DNA from: Paenibacillus sp. FSL R10-2782 | GTDB lineage: Bacteria > Bacillota > Bacilli > Paenibacillales > Paenibacillaceae | Direction of reading: 5' to 3' | Assembly (NCBI RefSeq): GCF_038592985.1 | Contig: NZ_CP151951.1 | Coordinates: 2,037,001-2,101,000 of the forward strand | Length of the DNA: 64,000 nucleotides | Part shown: piece after piece, positions 1 to 8,977 of the stretch | Numbering within the stretch: the first letter of the stretch is position 1 | Layout of the letters: every line of letters starts with the position of its first letter | Notes under the pieces: model-generated | Database searches by the model: none | What the model was told of the DNA's origin: nothing | The model's input: the letters and a program-made list of their open reading frames with translations, nothing else | Made by a program: the position numbers and the translations under genes

Positions 1-194
1 GTATCAAACAGAATCTTTCCCTCAGGATGGTCGATCAATACTGTATAAATGGGGAATTCTGCGAATTCTGTTGACGCATTAGGATTGTTAATCGTAGCCG
101 GGTTATGCATCGCAATGATCCAGTTCTTGTCCATGCTCATTCGTCCGTTATCCATCACATACAGTTTAGGCCGCGGTTTAATAATATTTGGCAT
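1..194 (-). CDS. N-acyl homoserine lactonase-like metallo-hydrolase (5' part)
   Basis: The first 64 residues of a protein that runs off the left edge. It begins at an ATG with GGGAGGAAAC just upstream (positions 199-208). The visible residues include HNPATINNPNA and then YTVLIDHPEGKILFDT, the first beta-strands typical of the AttM/AhlL lactonases of the metallo-beta-lactamase fold, which hydrolyse acyl-homoserine lactones in the cytoplasm. The zinc-binding HxHxDH motif would lie outside the window, so activity cannot be judged. It is divergent from an HxlR regulator that may control it. Another MBL-fold hydrolase is the main alternative. Confidence 0.6.
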   Translation of the reverse strand, partial: MPNIIKPRPKLYVMDNGRMSMDKNWIIAMHNPATINNPNASTEFAEFPIYTVLIDHPEGKILFD

Positions 195-272
195 GTTTGT
201 TTCCTCCCGATGAAGAGTAATTTACAAGTAGATCTCTGACTTCACTCGTGACGATTACGCTGCCGTAGCGGC

Positions 273-288
273 AGGTATAGACATACCT
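273..288. promoter_or_regulatory. Inverted repeat, candidate HxlR operator
   Basis: AGGTAT (273-278) and ATACCT (283-288) form a perfect inverted repeat with a 4-bp spacer, in the intergenic region between the divergent lactonase-like gene and the HxlR regulator gene. HxlR-family repressors usually bind inverted repeats in such divergent promoters. That this regulator binds here is inference from position. Confidence 0.4.
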
Positions 289-367
289 TAATATAAAATC
301 TAAACTTACATAAGGAGGCACTTTAATGTGTCCAGGGTACTTTTAAGTGCATAGGAGGGGATAGGAT

Positions 368-751
368 TTGACATCTTCAATCACCAAAAAACAACCCGAC
401 ATCACGCTGGCGGGTTGTGGCTATAGCAGAGTTCTCGACATTATTTCCAACAAGTGGACGGCGCTCGTCATTTACGCATTGGAGAATGGGCGCATCAGAT
501 ACGGGGATATTTCAAGAAGAGTCGAGGGCATCTCCAAAAAAATGCTGACACAAACGGTACGAAAGCTGGAGCGGGATGGGCTAGTCCAACGCCATATTAC
601 ACCAACAGTACCTGCTACTGTGGAATATTCGCTAACCCCTTTAGGCGAAACCTTACTTCTACCGATGAAAGAATTAAGACAGTGGGGCAGAACGAATTAT
701 TCGCATGTAGAAGAGGCAAGAGTCAATTATGATCTGAAATACAGTAAGTGA
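368..751 (+). CDS. HxlR family winged-helix transcriptional regulator
   Basis: A 127-residue DNA-binding protein, the usual size for HxlR/DUF24 regulators. It starts at a TTG with AGGAGGGG 7 bases upstream. The pattern is typical: a conserved N-terminal cysteine (Cys17 in ITLAGCGYSRVLDI), then KWTALVIYAL, the recognition region GISKKMLTQTVRKLERDGLV and the wing ending in EYSLTPLGETLL. Members with this cysteine often sense thiol-reactive electrophiles. It is divergent from the lactonase-like gene, with an inverted repeat at 273-288 between them, so local autoregulation and control of the neighbour are likely. Confidence 0.88.
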   Translation: MTSSITKKQPDITLAGCGYSRVLDIISNKWTALVIYALENGRIRYGDISRRVEGISKKMLTQTVRKLERDGLVQRHITPTVPATVEYSLTPLGETLLLPMKELRQWGRTNYSHVEEARVNYDLKYSK

Positions 752-888
752 AGATTTGGATTGTGCTTATCATCGGCTTGTTGATCAGCTTTTCGAACTC
801 GGCGGGGAATACATTTCAACAGCCACGTCAGATCGGCCTTTCCGAACAAGGCATTTGGATCATGGAAATCATCAAGGCAGCCCTGTAA
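748..888 (+). CDS. Small membrane ORF or gene remnant
   Basis: A 46-codon frame opening at a GTG that overlaps the HxlR stop codon. It reads a hydrophobic segment (IWIVLIIGLLISFSNSAG) followed by a short polar tail. The start resembles the first membrane helix of VanZ-like proteins, and nothing resembling the rest of that family follows. It could be a truncated remnant or a coupled small membrane protein. No independent ribosome site is visible. From 889 to 1150 I see no further gene. Confidence 0.22.
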   Translation: MKIWIVLIIGLLISFSNSAGNTFQQPRQIGLSEQGIWIMEIIKAAL

Positions 889-1030
889 TCTTTCATTATA
901 CAAGCCAAACTCGAACTATACTGAACTTGAAAAATAAACATCAAAACGGAGTAGGCGGAATGGTGCTGTACAAGCGAAGCGGTCGCTTTAAAAGCTTTCC
1001 GTAGGATAGCTGGCTTCGGAAGCATCACTT

Positions 1031-1075
1031 CCCCGGATTTTTACCTAGTTATATGATTATTCAAGAAATCCGGGG
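1031..1075. repeat. Long-loop inverted repeat
   Basis: CCCCGGATTT (1031-1040) and AAATCCGGGG (1066-1075) are perfect 10-bp complementary arms around a 25-base loop. Neither side has a clear T-run. It lies between the HxlR region and the end of the solute-binding protein gene and may be a weak terminator or a residual mobile-element end. Confidence 0.4.
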
Positions 1076-1150
1076 GAGGTGGCGATAGGAAGCACCATTC
1101 GACTGCGTAGTGGCACGATAAGTAACTTTTAAGTTCAGCCCCTTTGATCG

Positions 1151-2848
1151 TTATTTTTCCGCGTTCCACAGCTTAAGCCGATTTTGGATCAGTCCGGTGT
1201 AGATTTCTTCAGCCTTCGGCACACCTGCCTGATCCAGCTCTTGGAGCATGCGGTCATAGATAGCATCAAATTGATCGGGCTTGGCGAGTACAGCTTCGGG
1301 AATCCGTTTGCGCACAATGTCCTGCGACTTCTGATAAATGACATTGTAGTTTGTATTGGTCGGAACGGGCATGTTGTAGGCGGCGCCCCATTCTTTCACC
1401 GGAAAATCCTTTTCGTTCGGGAACAGGTCCTTCCACGTTCGAGCATTGTAGGCTTGCAGTGATTTTTTTTCGGCCCGGCTGTAATTTTCAGTAATCATCT
1501 CTGGATAGTTCGTCGTATAGTAGTTGCCGGAAGGGTCCTTGATGCCGTCACCGTAATGCGGCCCCCATATCCAGTACAAACCGATGCCCGACTCTCTCAT
1601 AAAGGCGGAATTATCGGTGTTTTTACGTTGCTGCACATCGGGCGGAATAACCCGTTTGCCGTTCTCTACATTGTAATGCTGGCCTTCGATTCCCCAGTTG
1701 CGCAAAATCTGTCCTTCGTCGGAGGCCAGAAAATCCAGAAACTTGATGGCACGCACGGGATTTTTGCACGAGGTCGTAATTCCGATCCCGTATGCAGCAT
1801 CAAAGCCGAGCGGCTGGAGGGAATGATCCTTGTATTTCTCGCTTAACGTAACCGGGAAATGCGCGTAGGTAAATTCATCCTTGCCCGACGCTTTGAGCGC
1901 GTTTTCGGCATCCTGATAGTTCCACTCCTGATCAATGAGTCCAATCACACGACCTGCGGCGATTTTGGACTTGTATTGATCGCTTTTTTGCACAAAAGTA
2001 TCCTTATCCAGCAGTCCTTCGTTGTACATATGATTCAGCCAGCGAAAATATTCCCGTTCCTCCGGGCGTTTGTAGTGGAGAATGGCTTTACGTGTCTTGG
2101 GATCGATATAATACTCTCCATCGTCCGGTCCGCCTGTAGCGGTAACTGCCGGATTTGTTACGGTAATTTGAATTTTCCAATCTTCGGCATCCAGGGAGAG
2201 GGGGATGGTAGGTTGACCGTTAGTGGTGGGATATAGGGCTACATAGTCCTTGAGTGCTTTTTCAAAATCCTGAACTGTGCGAATTTTCGGATAGCCGAGC
2301 TTCTCCAGCGCCTGATGCTGGATTTCGAACCCGGCTTGTGCGTCAAATGCGATGTGATCTACGCCTAAATTTGTCGGAATGGTATAGATGGCAGGGTCGT
2401 CATGGCTATATTTTATACGGTTAAAATAGTCTCCGTACACTTTCTTGATATTGGGGCCGTATTTATCAATCAGGTCGGTTAAGTCAATGAGTGCCCCGGC
2501 ATCGACCAGCTTACCGACATCGTTTTTGGGATAGACTAGGTCAGGATACTCTCCGCTGGCAGCCATCAAAGCAAACTTTTCCTCACTCCGGCCATTGACG
2601 GCATGTTCTCCGTTCAGTGTCACGCCCGTTTTTTTGATAATTTCCTGTCCAATTGCATCCTTCATGTTATTCCAATTCGAGCTGGCGTCACCACCAAAAA
2701 AAGTAAGTGTAACAGGACTGGTATCATCGGGATTTTCATTTTCTGCCGTACCGCCTGTTCCGTTTGCGCAGCCCGTCGTGACGAGCAGCAACAAAGCCAG
2801 GAGAAGGATGGAGCCTTGTCGTACCGACCTGATCTTGAACATCTGCAA
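1151..2848 (-). CDS. Extracellular solute-binding lipoprotein (LplA-like, family 1)
   Basis: A 565-residue lipoprotein that should capture an oligosaccharide outside the cell for an ABC importer. The signal peptide has an RSVRQG region, a run of leucines and the lipobox VTTGC (Cys27). The mature part begins with an acidic low-complexity linker, then the long Paenibacillus-type family 1 binding fold with aromatic-rich segments. The usual neighbouring permease genes (lplB/ytcP type) are missing on both sides, so it is an orphan binding protein that must use permeases encoded elsewhere. It is divergent from the LacI regulator and next to a beta-mannosidase, which suggests a mannoside or glycan ligand. 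The ligand is inference. Confidence 0.85.
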   Translation of the reverse strand: MQMFKIRSVRQGSILLLALLLLVTTGCANGTGGTAENENPDDTSPVTLTFFGGDASSNWNNMKDAIGQEIIKKTGVTLNGEHAVNGRSEEKFALMAASGEYPDLVYPKNDVGKLVDAGALIDLTDLIDKYGPNIKKVYGDYFNRIKYSHDDPAIYTIPTNLGVDHIAFDAQAGFEIQHQALEKLGYPKIRTVQDFEKALKDYVALYPTTNGQPTIPLSLDAEDWKIQITVTNPAVTATGGPDDGEYYIDPKTRKAILHYKRPEEREYFRWLNHMYNEGLLDKDTFVQKSDQYKSKIAAGRVIGLIDQEWNYQDAENALKASGKDEFTYAHFPVTLSEKYKDHSLQPLGFDAAYGIGITTSCKNPVRAIKFLDFLASDEGQILRNWGIEGQHYNVENGKRVIPPDVQQRKNTDNSAFMRESGIGLYWIWGPHYGDGIKDPSGNYYTTNYPEMITENYSRAEKKSLQAYNARTWKDLFPNEKDFPVKEWGAAYNMPVPTNTNYNVIYQKSQDIVRKRIPEAVLAKPDQFDAIYDRMLQELDQAGVPKAEEIYTGLIQNRLKLWNAEK

Positions 2849-2878
2849 AATCCCCCTTTATAAGTATGATTTACATAA

Positions 2879-2892
2879 TGTAAGTGCTTTCA
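2879..2892. promoter_or_regulatory. cre-like / LacI-type operator
   Basis: TGTAAGTGCTTTCA fits the catabolite-responsive element consensus TGWAANCGNTNWCA at all positions but one (T for C in the central CG). It lies just upstream of the solute-binding protein start and between it and the divergent LacI gene, so CcpA or the local LacI regulator could bind it. A related sequence is at 7041-7055. Confidence 0.42.
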
Positions 2893-3123
2893 ATAGTAAA
2901 TTGTAGGAAATACCGAACCTTACGTCAAGTCATTTATGTTGATTTGTTATGTGTTTGTTTTTTTATTATGCAAACATATTTTGGTGGATGGTGTGGATTT
3001 GTGCAAATCTATCGTTTGATGATCTCAAACAAAGTGTGCTACGATGATACCAGTTTATGGGTACACCCATGCAATTGGAAAGGCAGAGGCAAAAAAAGAT
3101 TCCGAATAGGGTTGGGTGAGAAG

Positions 3124-4191
3124 ATGCGTGGAAAAGTAACGTTGCAGGAAATTGCGGATGCGGCTGGTGTTTCAAAGTTCGCTGTTTCGCGTGCATTGTC
3201 CGGCAAGCCCGGAGTAAGTGAGGAAACGAGGGCAGTGTTGGTCAAGCTGGCTGCCCAGATGGGCTATTTTCGCAATCATCCAAAGACAACGGGGGTGGAA
3301 CCTCGGGACACGGATGCCGGGGAATGGTCGGGAACTGTGCTGGTGTTATTTCCAAATATACGGCACCAGAATAGAGAATCCAGGTATTGGGGTCCTGTGT
3401 TTGAAGGCATTTCTGAGCGCTTGAATGGAAAGGGAATGAACATGCTGACGTTAACGGAGCCTTCAACAGAGGATATGTTTGCTTTGCTGAATCCAGAAGC
3501 GATCAGGGGCATTATTACGGTAGGGTCGATTTCTACTTCTATATTGCTGAATATTTATCGGATGAGCATTCCGGTCGTTATGGTGGATCATTGGGATGCT
3601 GCGTTTTTAAGCGATACGGTGTTTACAGATAACCGCACATGTATGTCTGAGCTCATGAGAAATGTGCTGTGCAGGGGCTATACCCGCTTTCAATTTGTTG
3701 GAAATATCGACGATGCTCACAGCTTCTCTGAACGTTGGGAAGCTTTTCGCTCCACATTGGAGCTTGGAGGAATAGGATTAAAGCAAAATAGAGCCTTGCT
3801 CCACATGGGTGCGCAGAAGCTTGCCGAGGAATTGGACAAGCTGACCGAGGATGAATTGCCAGAGATGTTTGTATGTGTGAATGATGTGACTGCCGGGCAC
3901 GTGGTGGATGCGCTCAAACGAAAGGGAATTGACGTCCCGAGGCGCTGTGGAGTGACCGGTTTTGACGATACGAGCGAGCAGATGCCGATTTATGCTACGG
4001 TTAGAGTGGATAAGGAGCTTTTGGGCATGCGTGCGGTGGATCAATTGCTATGGCGCATAACCAACCCGGATTCCCCCGTCGAGAAAAAGCTTCTGCACGC
4101 GGAACTGGTCGTACGAGAGGGGTATGCGCCGCGGCTCAGTCAGGGTAAGGATGATCATGAACACCCGATAAGTACAATCACATATAGTTGA
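3124..4191 (+). CDS. LacI family transcriptional regulator
   Basis: A repressor of about 355 residues. The start chosen is the ATG giving MRGKVTLQEIADAAGVSK, because the LacI helix-turn-helix normally begins a few residues from the N-terminus; the frame stays open 80 codons further upstream without a credible start. HTH about residues 5-25 (TLQEIADAAGVS, FAVSRALSG), hinge to about 60, then a periplasmic-binding-like sensor domain with GFDDTSEQMPIYATV near the C-terminus. It lies between the divergent solute-binding protein and the downstream beta-mannosidase, so it probably controls both in response to a mannoside. The ligand is inferred only from context. Confidence 0.88.
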   Translation: MRGKVTLQEIADAAGVSKFAVSRALSGKPGVSEETRAVLVKLAAQMGYFRNHPKTTGVEPRDTDAGEWSGTVLVLFPNIRHQNRESRYWGPVFEGISERLNGKGMNMLTLTEPSTEDMFALLNPEAIRGIITVGSISTSILLNIYRMSIPVVMVDHWDAAFLSDTVFTDNRTCMSELMRNVLCRGYTRFQFVGNIDDAHSFSERWEAFRSTLELGGIGLKQNRALLHMGAQKLAEELDKLTEDELPEMFVCVNDVTAGHVVDALKRKGIDVPRRCGVTGFDDTSEQMPIYATVRVDKELLGMRAVDQLLWRITNPDSPVEKKLLHAELVVREGYAPRLSQGKDDHEHPISTITYS

Positions 4192-4236
4192 TGTCCAGAT
4201 ATAGATAGGTAGTTCCATACACGCGGACTGATAAAA

Positions 4237-4272
4237 AAGTCGCTTTTTAGCCTTTTGGGGCGAGGGCGGCTT
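4237..4272 (+). terminator. Possible terminator after lacI-type gene
   Basis: AAGTCGC (4237-4243) can pair with GCGGCTT (4266-4272) with one G-U pair, followed by a T-rich stretch (CTCTTTGTTGTTTTG). The stem is short, so leakage into the mannosidase gene is possible. Confidence 0.35.
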
Positions 4273-4403
4273 CTCTTTGTTGTTTTGCAATTTTTTTTGT
4301 CACAAAAAACGATTTGACTATTTTGTTAGCTTAATGTTATTTTTGTTATGTTTATAGAGGAGTCCAGATGTTCCCAATCATCCTTATAGGGAGGCTTGCG
4401 ACG

Positions 4404-6956
4404 ATGTTCAATGTGACAGGGTTGGATAACTGGAGGTTTAGGAAAGCACCAGGTGATGAGTGGCTTAGCGCGAAAGTACCGGGATGTGTGCATACGGACC
4501 TTTTACGACATGGCAAAATTCCAGATCCTTTTATTGGAACGAACGAGGCGGAGGTACAATGGATTGACAAACAGGACTGGATATACGAAGCCTGTTTTGA
4601 AATGAATGTGGAACAGCTTCAGTGCCCGTGTGTAGAATTGGTGCTGGAGGGCTTGGATACGTATGCGGAGGTAAAAGTGAACGGGCACCCCGTTTTGTCG
4701 GCCAACAATATGTTTCGGATGTGGAGGAGGGATGTGAAGGCATGGGTTCAGCAGGGAGGGAATCGGCTGGAAATCAAGTTCCGTTCTCCGGTAGCTGAGG
4801 ATCTGCCCAAGCTGGAGCAATTGGGTTACGCGCTTCCCGCGCCGAATGATCAGTCCGAAGCAGGTGGTTTGGCGGACAAAAAGGTAAGCGTTTTCGCACG
4901 TAAGGCTCCTTACCATTACGGTTGGGATTGGGGGCCGAGGCTGGTGACGAGCGGCATTTGGAGACAGGTACGGGTGGAGGCATGGTCTGGTCTGATCGTA
5001 AGAGACTTATTTATCCGGCAGGATGAAATCAGTGTAGACAGAGCCAGACTCACGGCTGTTGCAGAAATTGAAAATGCGGGTGAGATCAGAGAAGCCGATC
5101 TGCGTATTTCTGCTGACGGCAGGGAATGGCTGAAGCCTGTTCGTCTGTTGAAGGGAAGGCAAACGGTGGAGCTGGAGCTGTACATGGGGCAACCCAGGCT
5201 ATGGTGGTGCCGGGGACTGGGAGAGCCGCATCTATATACGTTTGCAGCCGAGCTTGTGGAGCAGGATGAAGGAGCTGTAATCGCGGAAAAAACGGTGAAA
5301 ACGGGCTTGCGTTCGATTCGTCTTGTGCGTGAACAGGATGCGGCGGGAGAGAGTTTTTATTTTGAACTGAACGGGGTTCCAGTGTTTGCGAAGGGAGCCA
5401 ACCATATTCCGAATGACAGCTTTGCCCCTGAAGTGACACGAGAAAGGTATCGGCATGAGATTGCCAGCGCTGCGGCCTCTCATATGAATATGTTACGGGT
5501 CTGGGGCGGCGGTATTTATGAGGAATATATATTTTACGAGCTGTGTGATGAATACGGTTTATTGATATGGCAGGACTTTATGTTTGCGTGCAGCATGTAC
5601 CCGGGCGATCCAGCTTTTTTGGACAATGTGTCTAAGGAAGCGGAGGACAACATCAAGCGTCTGCGTAATCATCCATGTATCGCGTTATGGTGCGGCAATA
5701 ATGAGATTGATTCAGCTTGGGCGCATTATGAGGAGAACGGGGGCTGGGGCTGGAAAAAGGATTATTCGCCAGCGCAGCGAGAGCGCATGTGGTCTGATTA
5801 TGAGACGCTCTTTCACGGGATTTTACCGGAAATGGTACACACCTGGTCCCCGCAGACGGCATATTGGCCCTCGTCTCCACTGATCGGCCTGTCTGGAGAC
5901 CGAAATCAGCATGCTCATCCGTCTTCGACGGCGGGAGATGTTCATTACTGGGGCGTATGGCACGCATCTGAGCCTTTTGAGCATTACCATGTGCATGTGG
6001 GGCGCTTTATGAGTGAATATGGCTTTCAGTCCTTTCCCGAATACAGGTCCGTGCGCGCCTATGCGGAAGAGAACGATCTGGAACTGGAATCGGTAGTAAT
6101 GCTGGCGCATCAGAAGAACGGGGCGGGCAATCGCCTGATTAAAGAATATATGGAGCGATACATGCGGGAGCCGAAGGATTTTAAAGCCTTTCTTCCCATG
6201 AGTCAGATTTTACAGGCGGAAGCGATGAAAATGGCCATTGAGGCGCATCGGCGTTGCAAGCCTTACTGTATGGGCACATTGTATTGGCAAATGAATGATT
6301 GCTGGCCCGTTGCCTCCTGGTCGAGCATGGATTATTTTGGTCGCTGGAAGGCGCTGCAATATACGGCTAAGCGCAGCTTTGCCGATGTGCTGCTGAGCGT
6401 AGCGGATACGGAGCAGGGGAATAAGGCGCTGCATATTGTCAACGATACGCTAAAGCCAGTTCAAGGCACGCTGCGGCTTACGCTTTTGCATATCCGGGGT
6501 AGCAAGGCCGTCCGTGAAGAGGACATTCAGGTAGAGCAGCAAGCTAATGCAGCGGGGCTGGTACATATACTGCCTGCCGACAAATGGCTGAATGGCCTGA
6601 ACCCTGCAGAGCATATACTGGTCGCAGGTCTGATACAAAACGGTGAGCAGGTGGCTTCCTGTGAAGTTTATTTTGCAGACACAAAAGAGATGGATTGGCC
6701 GCAACCGAATATTGAAGTAACAGAGGTACAGGGAAGTGGAGGAAGCAGCTTTAGCCTTTGCTCGGATGTACTGGCGAGGCATGTATGGCTGTCGGCGGAG
6801 CGGGAAGGCATTTTTAGCGACAATCATCTGGATTTGGCTCCCGGTATTCCTAAAACGGTGGGATTTTTGGCTCTGGGCAGAGGGAGCTCGGCTTTTGAGG
6901 CAGCTTCTCCAGGCAAACTGACGGTATGCTCGTTGGTAGATTGGATACAGGGATAG
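4404..6956 (+). CDS. Beta-mannosidase, glycoside hydrolase family 2
   Basis: An 850-residue intracellular enzyme (no signal peptide) that removes beta-mannose from the non-reducing end of manno-oligosaccharides. N-terminal jelly roll with VPGCVHTDLL and the WDWGPRL segment, immunoglobulin-like domain, then the TIM barrel. With this start, Glu434 in WCGNNE is the expected acid/base and Glu538 in SEYGFQSFPE the nucleophile, both in their family context. The ATG at 4404 has AGGGAGG 9 bases upstream; an in-frame ATG at 4368 with AGAGGAG adds 12 residues and cannot be excluded. It follows the LacI regulator on the same strand. Confidence 0.92.
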   Translation: MFNVTGLDNWRFRKAPGDEWLSAKVPGCVHTDLLRHGKIPDPFIGTNEAEVQWIDKQDWIYEACFEMNVEQLQCPCVELVLEGLDTYAEVKVNGHPVLSANNMFRMWRRDVKAWVQQGGNRLEIKFRSPVAEDLPKLEQLGYALPAPNDQSEAGGLADKKVSVFARKAPYHYGWDWGPRLVTSGIWRQVRVEAWSGLIVRDLFIRQDEISVDRARLTAVAEIENAGEIREADLRISADGREWLKPVRLLKGRQTVELELYMGQPRLWWCRGLGEPHLYTFAAELVEQDEGAVIAEKTVKTGLRSIRLVREQDAAGESFYFELNGVPVFAKGANHIPNDSFAPEVTRERYRHEIASAAASHMNMLRVWGGGIYEEYIFYELCDEYGLLIWQDFMFACSMYPGDPAFLDNVSKEAEDNIKRLRNHPCIALWCGNNEIDSAWAHYEENGGWGWKKDYSPAQRERMWSDYETLFHGILPEMVHTWSPQTAYWPSSPLIGLSGDRNQHAHPSSTAGDVHYWGVWHASEPFEHYHVHVGRFMSEYGFQSFPEYRSVRAYAEENDLELESVVMLAHQKNGAGNRLIKEYMERYMREPKDFKAFLPMSQILQAEAMKMAIEAHRRCKPYCMGTLYWQMNDCWPVASWSSMDYFGRWKALQYTAKRSFADVLLSVADTEQGNKALHIVNDTLKPVQGTLRLTLLHIRGSKAVREEDIQVEQQANAAGLVHILPADKWLNGLNPAEHILVAGLIQNGEQVASCEVYFADTKEMDWPQPNIEVTEVQGSGGSSFSLCSDVLARHVWLSAEREGIFSDNHLDLAPGIPKTVGFLALGRGSSAFEAASPGKLTVCSLVDWIQG

Positions 6957-6971
6957 AAAATAAACAGCTCA

Positions 6972-7014
6972 GGTTTATCCGTACTTCATGTAGGCGAAGC
7001 GGATAAGCCTTTTT
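6972..7014 (+). terminator. Rho-independent terminator after beta-mannosidase
   Basis: GGTTTATCCG (6972-6981) pairs with CGGATAAGCC (7000-7009) with one G-U, followed by TTTTT. Confidence 0.75.
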
Positions 7015-7040
7015 GCTATCTAAAGCATTTTATGATGATA

Positions 7041-7055
7041 TGTAGAGCGTTTTCA
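7041..7055. promoter_or_regulatory. Operator-like site upstream of a broken gene
   Basis: TGTAGAGCGTTTTCA resembles a cre site with one extra base and shares TTTCA and the TGTA start with the site at 2879-2892. It probably belonged to the promoter of the carbohydrate gene whose remnant follows at 7084. Confidence 0.3.
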
Positions 7056-7083
7056 TTATGTTAATATATTTAACAAAAATCAC

Positions 7084-7800
7084 TTGGAAGAGGTGTGTGA
7101 CCGTATCGTCTCCAAGGGCTATGATGTAGCAATTGGTATCGAAACGGGTTCACGCTGCTATCAGATGCCTACCTTACAGGAGGTCAAGACGATCATAGAC
7201 GATTTGAAGGACGCGCCCGTATATCTATGGTATGACATTGGACACGGCATAGATGAAGCAGGGCATCACCAGCACATTTATCACAGCAGGCTGCATACGG
7301 ATTTTGGCGCTCCAGTTGCTCGATATCAGCAGAAGGATACCAGCGCGACGCTCATGACCGAGGTTTCATCGTTCCTGTCGTTGCGGCATGGAGATGCGCG
7401 TCTGCTGGCGGTTCAGGCAGCTTCCTATTTCTCGCCAGGCTTTGTGCCTATGCAGGAGTTGACTGTCCATGAAACCGGCTGGACGCTATTGGGTCAGCAG
7501 GTCAAGGGATATTACGGGCCTGTTGCTGCCTCCGATCTGCCGCCTATCTCGCAGGAGGAGATCAGTCCGTGGTATCTGCTCCCGCATCACAAACGACCAA
7601 CTAACCCATGAACATAAGCATGAAATCCGGGTGGATGTGGATCGTCAGGAGGATGTGTGGACGCTTCGTTTTCGTTCAGAAGGTCCGTTGGATTGCATGA
7701 CACAGATTTTATTTGTTTTTGGGCGTGAGGGAAAATTCACTTGCGGGGAATATAGACTGGTTAATGGAGCGCTTCCATTGAGCTTGAAGCGATTGTGGTG
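7084..7800 (+). pseudogene. Composite gene remnant: sugar isomerase fragment joined to an unknown protein fragment
   Basis: A frame opening at a TTG without a ribosome site. The first ~55 codons (ETGSRCYQMPTLQEV, PVYLWYDIGHG) look like the end of a TIM-barrel sugar phosphate isomerase/epimerase, with no N-terminal half before them. The reading then passes directly into an unrelated segment (TDFGAPVARYQQKD, ALL-type hydrophobic region, YFSPGF) that I do not recognise. The first frame stops at 7609-7611, but the coding character continues in the next frame (HEIRVDVDRQEDVWTLRF) to about 7800, so a one-base frameshift is likely. Deletion fusing two neighbouring genes followed by decay is the simplest account. 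Confidence 0.6.
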
Positions 7801-7871
7801 TACACTGTCCAGAACAGGTGTAAATTGGAACGACAAAAGGCTGGACGGCTGTAAAGGAGGAAAAGACACAC

Positions 7872-8612
7872 ATGTATGCCCGTTTAAGATCGCTAAATTA
7901 TCCTATAAAAGGGTATGTTTTTATCGTATTAGCTGTATGCTCAGTGATCAGCACTCTATGGATCATTAACGTGCAGCTGCCCTCGGGAGGACGCCCTTAT
8001 CGCTTTATATGGTGGAATATGATGCTAGCCTGGATTCCCATGATCTTGACCTTGCTGCTGGACGTCGTTCATTGTTCCTGGAGAAGGGGGACGAGGACGT
8101 TTTTGTTGTGGATCACGGGAGCGGTATGGCTCTTTTTTTATCCCAATACTCCGTATTTAATCACAGATTTGCTGCATGTATTCGCAAGATATCCATTTCT
8201 TGGGGAGCAGCGCTTCTGGGGAGAGCCGTATTTCTGGAATCATGTACTGGGGATGCTGTTGGTCGCTGTCCTTGGGTTGACGATGGGATTTGTATCCCTC
8301 GAATCTGTGCGACAACTGGTACAACGTGCACGCGGCGGGTTTGTAAGCTGGCTGTTTGTGCTGGCGGTACTGCTGCTCAGCAGCTTGGGCATTTATATTG
8401 GCCGTTTCTTTCGAGGGAACACGTGGGACATTATTTCTGCACCTTCCCAGTTGTATGCGCAGGTGTCCTCCATATGGGCTGATACCCTACAGCGTACTCA
8501 TTTTGTAGAGTTTAGCGGGATGGTATTTGCTATTTTGTTCATTAGTTATGTGTCCACAATGTGCGTGGTTTGGATCGGCAATAGCCGTCGGGATGAATGG
8601 CGTAACTGGTGA
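7872..8612 (+). CDS. DUF1361 integral membrane protein
   Basis: A 246-residue membrane protein with about six hydrophobic segments. The family signature is visible: WWNMMLAWIPMILTLLLD near residue 50 and WLFFYPNTPYLITDLLHV near residue 85. AAAGGAGG lies 11 bases before the ATG. Function of the DUF1361 family is unknown. It starts right after the pseudogene at 7084-7800, and YwbE follows on the same strand after about 70 bases. Confidence 0.85.
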   Translation: MYARLRSLNYPIKGYVFIVLAVCSVISTLWIINVQLPSGGRPYRFIWWNMMLAWIPMILTLLLDVVHCSWRRGTRTFLLWITGAVWLFFYPNTPYLITDLLHVFARYPFLGEQRFWGEPYFWNHVLGMLLVAVLGLTMGFVSLESVRQLVQRARGGFVSWLFVLAVLLLSSLGIYIGRFFRGNTWDIISAPSQLYAQVSSIWADTLQRTHFVEFSGMVFAILFISYVSTMCVVWIGNSRRDEWRNW

Positions 8613-8683
8613 TTTCGATGCGACCGAGTAGCTGAGTAGCCGAGTAGCTTCATAAGATTGAATAGAGAGGGGGGATAGAGACA

Positions 8684-8881
8684 ATGAACGGACACAACCG
8701 ATCAGATATTCGCGCAGGGCTTCAGGTGGATATTGTGCTTAAAAAAGATCAGCCTTCCGGAAAGTTGACGCGAGGAACGGTGAAGGACATTTTGACCAAT
8801 TCTCCACGTCATCCGCATGGGATTAAAGTGCGTTTGGCAGACGGACAGGTTGGGCGTGTCAAGCATATCGTAGCTAATTAG
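8684..8881 (+). CDS. ywbE: YwbE family protein
   Basis: A 65-residue cytoplasmic protein of the YwbE (DUF2196) family. The whole length matches the family layout: RSDIRAGLQVDIVLKKDQ at the start, then LTRGTVKDILTNSPRHPHGIKV and a basic RVKHIV end. AGAGGGGGG precedes the ATG. The family is a small SH3-like barrel of unknown role. It is the last gene of the rightward group before convergent transcription. Confidence 0.9.
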   Translation: MNGHNRSDIRAGLQVDIVLKKDQPSGKLTRGTVKDILTNSPRHPHGIKVRLADGQVGRVKHIVAN

Positions 8882-8904
8882 AATAAAGCTGTAATGATAG
8901 TGGA

Positions 8905-8946
8905 GGGTGGTTATAGAATGCATGCTAAAGCATTTTCTAACCACCC
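8905..8946 (+). terminator. Stem-loop between convergent ywbE and glycosyltransferase genes
   Basis: GGGTGGTTA (from 8905) pairs with TAACCACCC (ending 8946), with a smaller inner GCATGC/AGCAT stem; only TTT follows on the plus strand. Confidence 0.55.
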
Positions 8947-8977
8947 TTTGATGTATCCTGAGATCCAGTTTCTGGGG

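Noticed and set aside
756..1004. 82-codon frame after the HxlR gene
   Set aside because: No ribosome site and low-complexity, non-protein-like composition; the overlapping GTG frame at 748 is a better though weak candidate.
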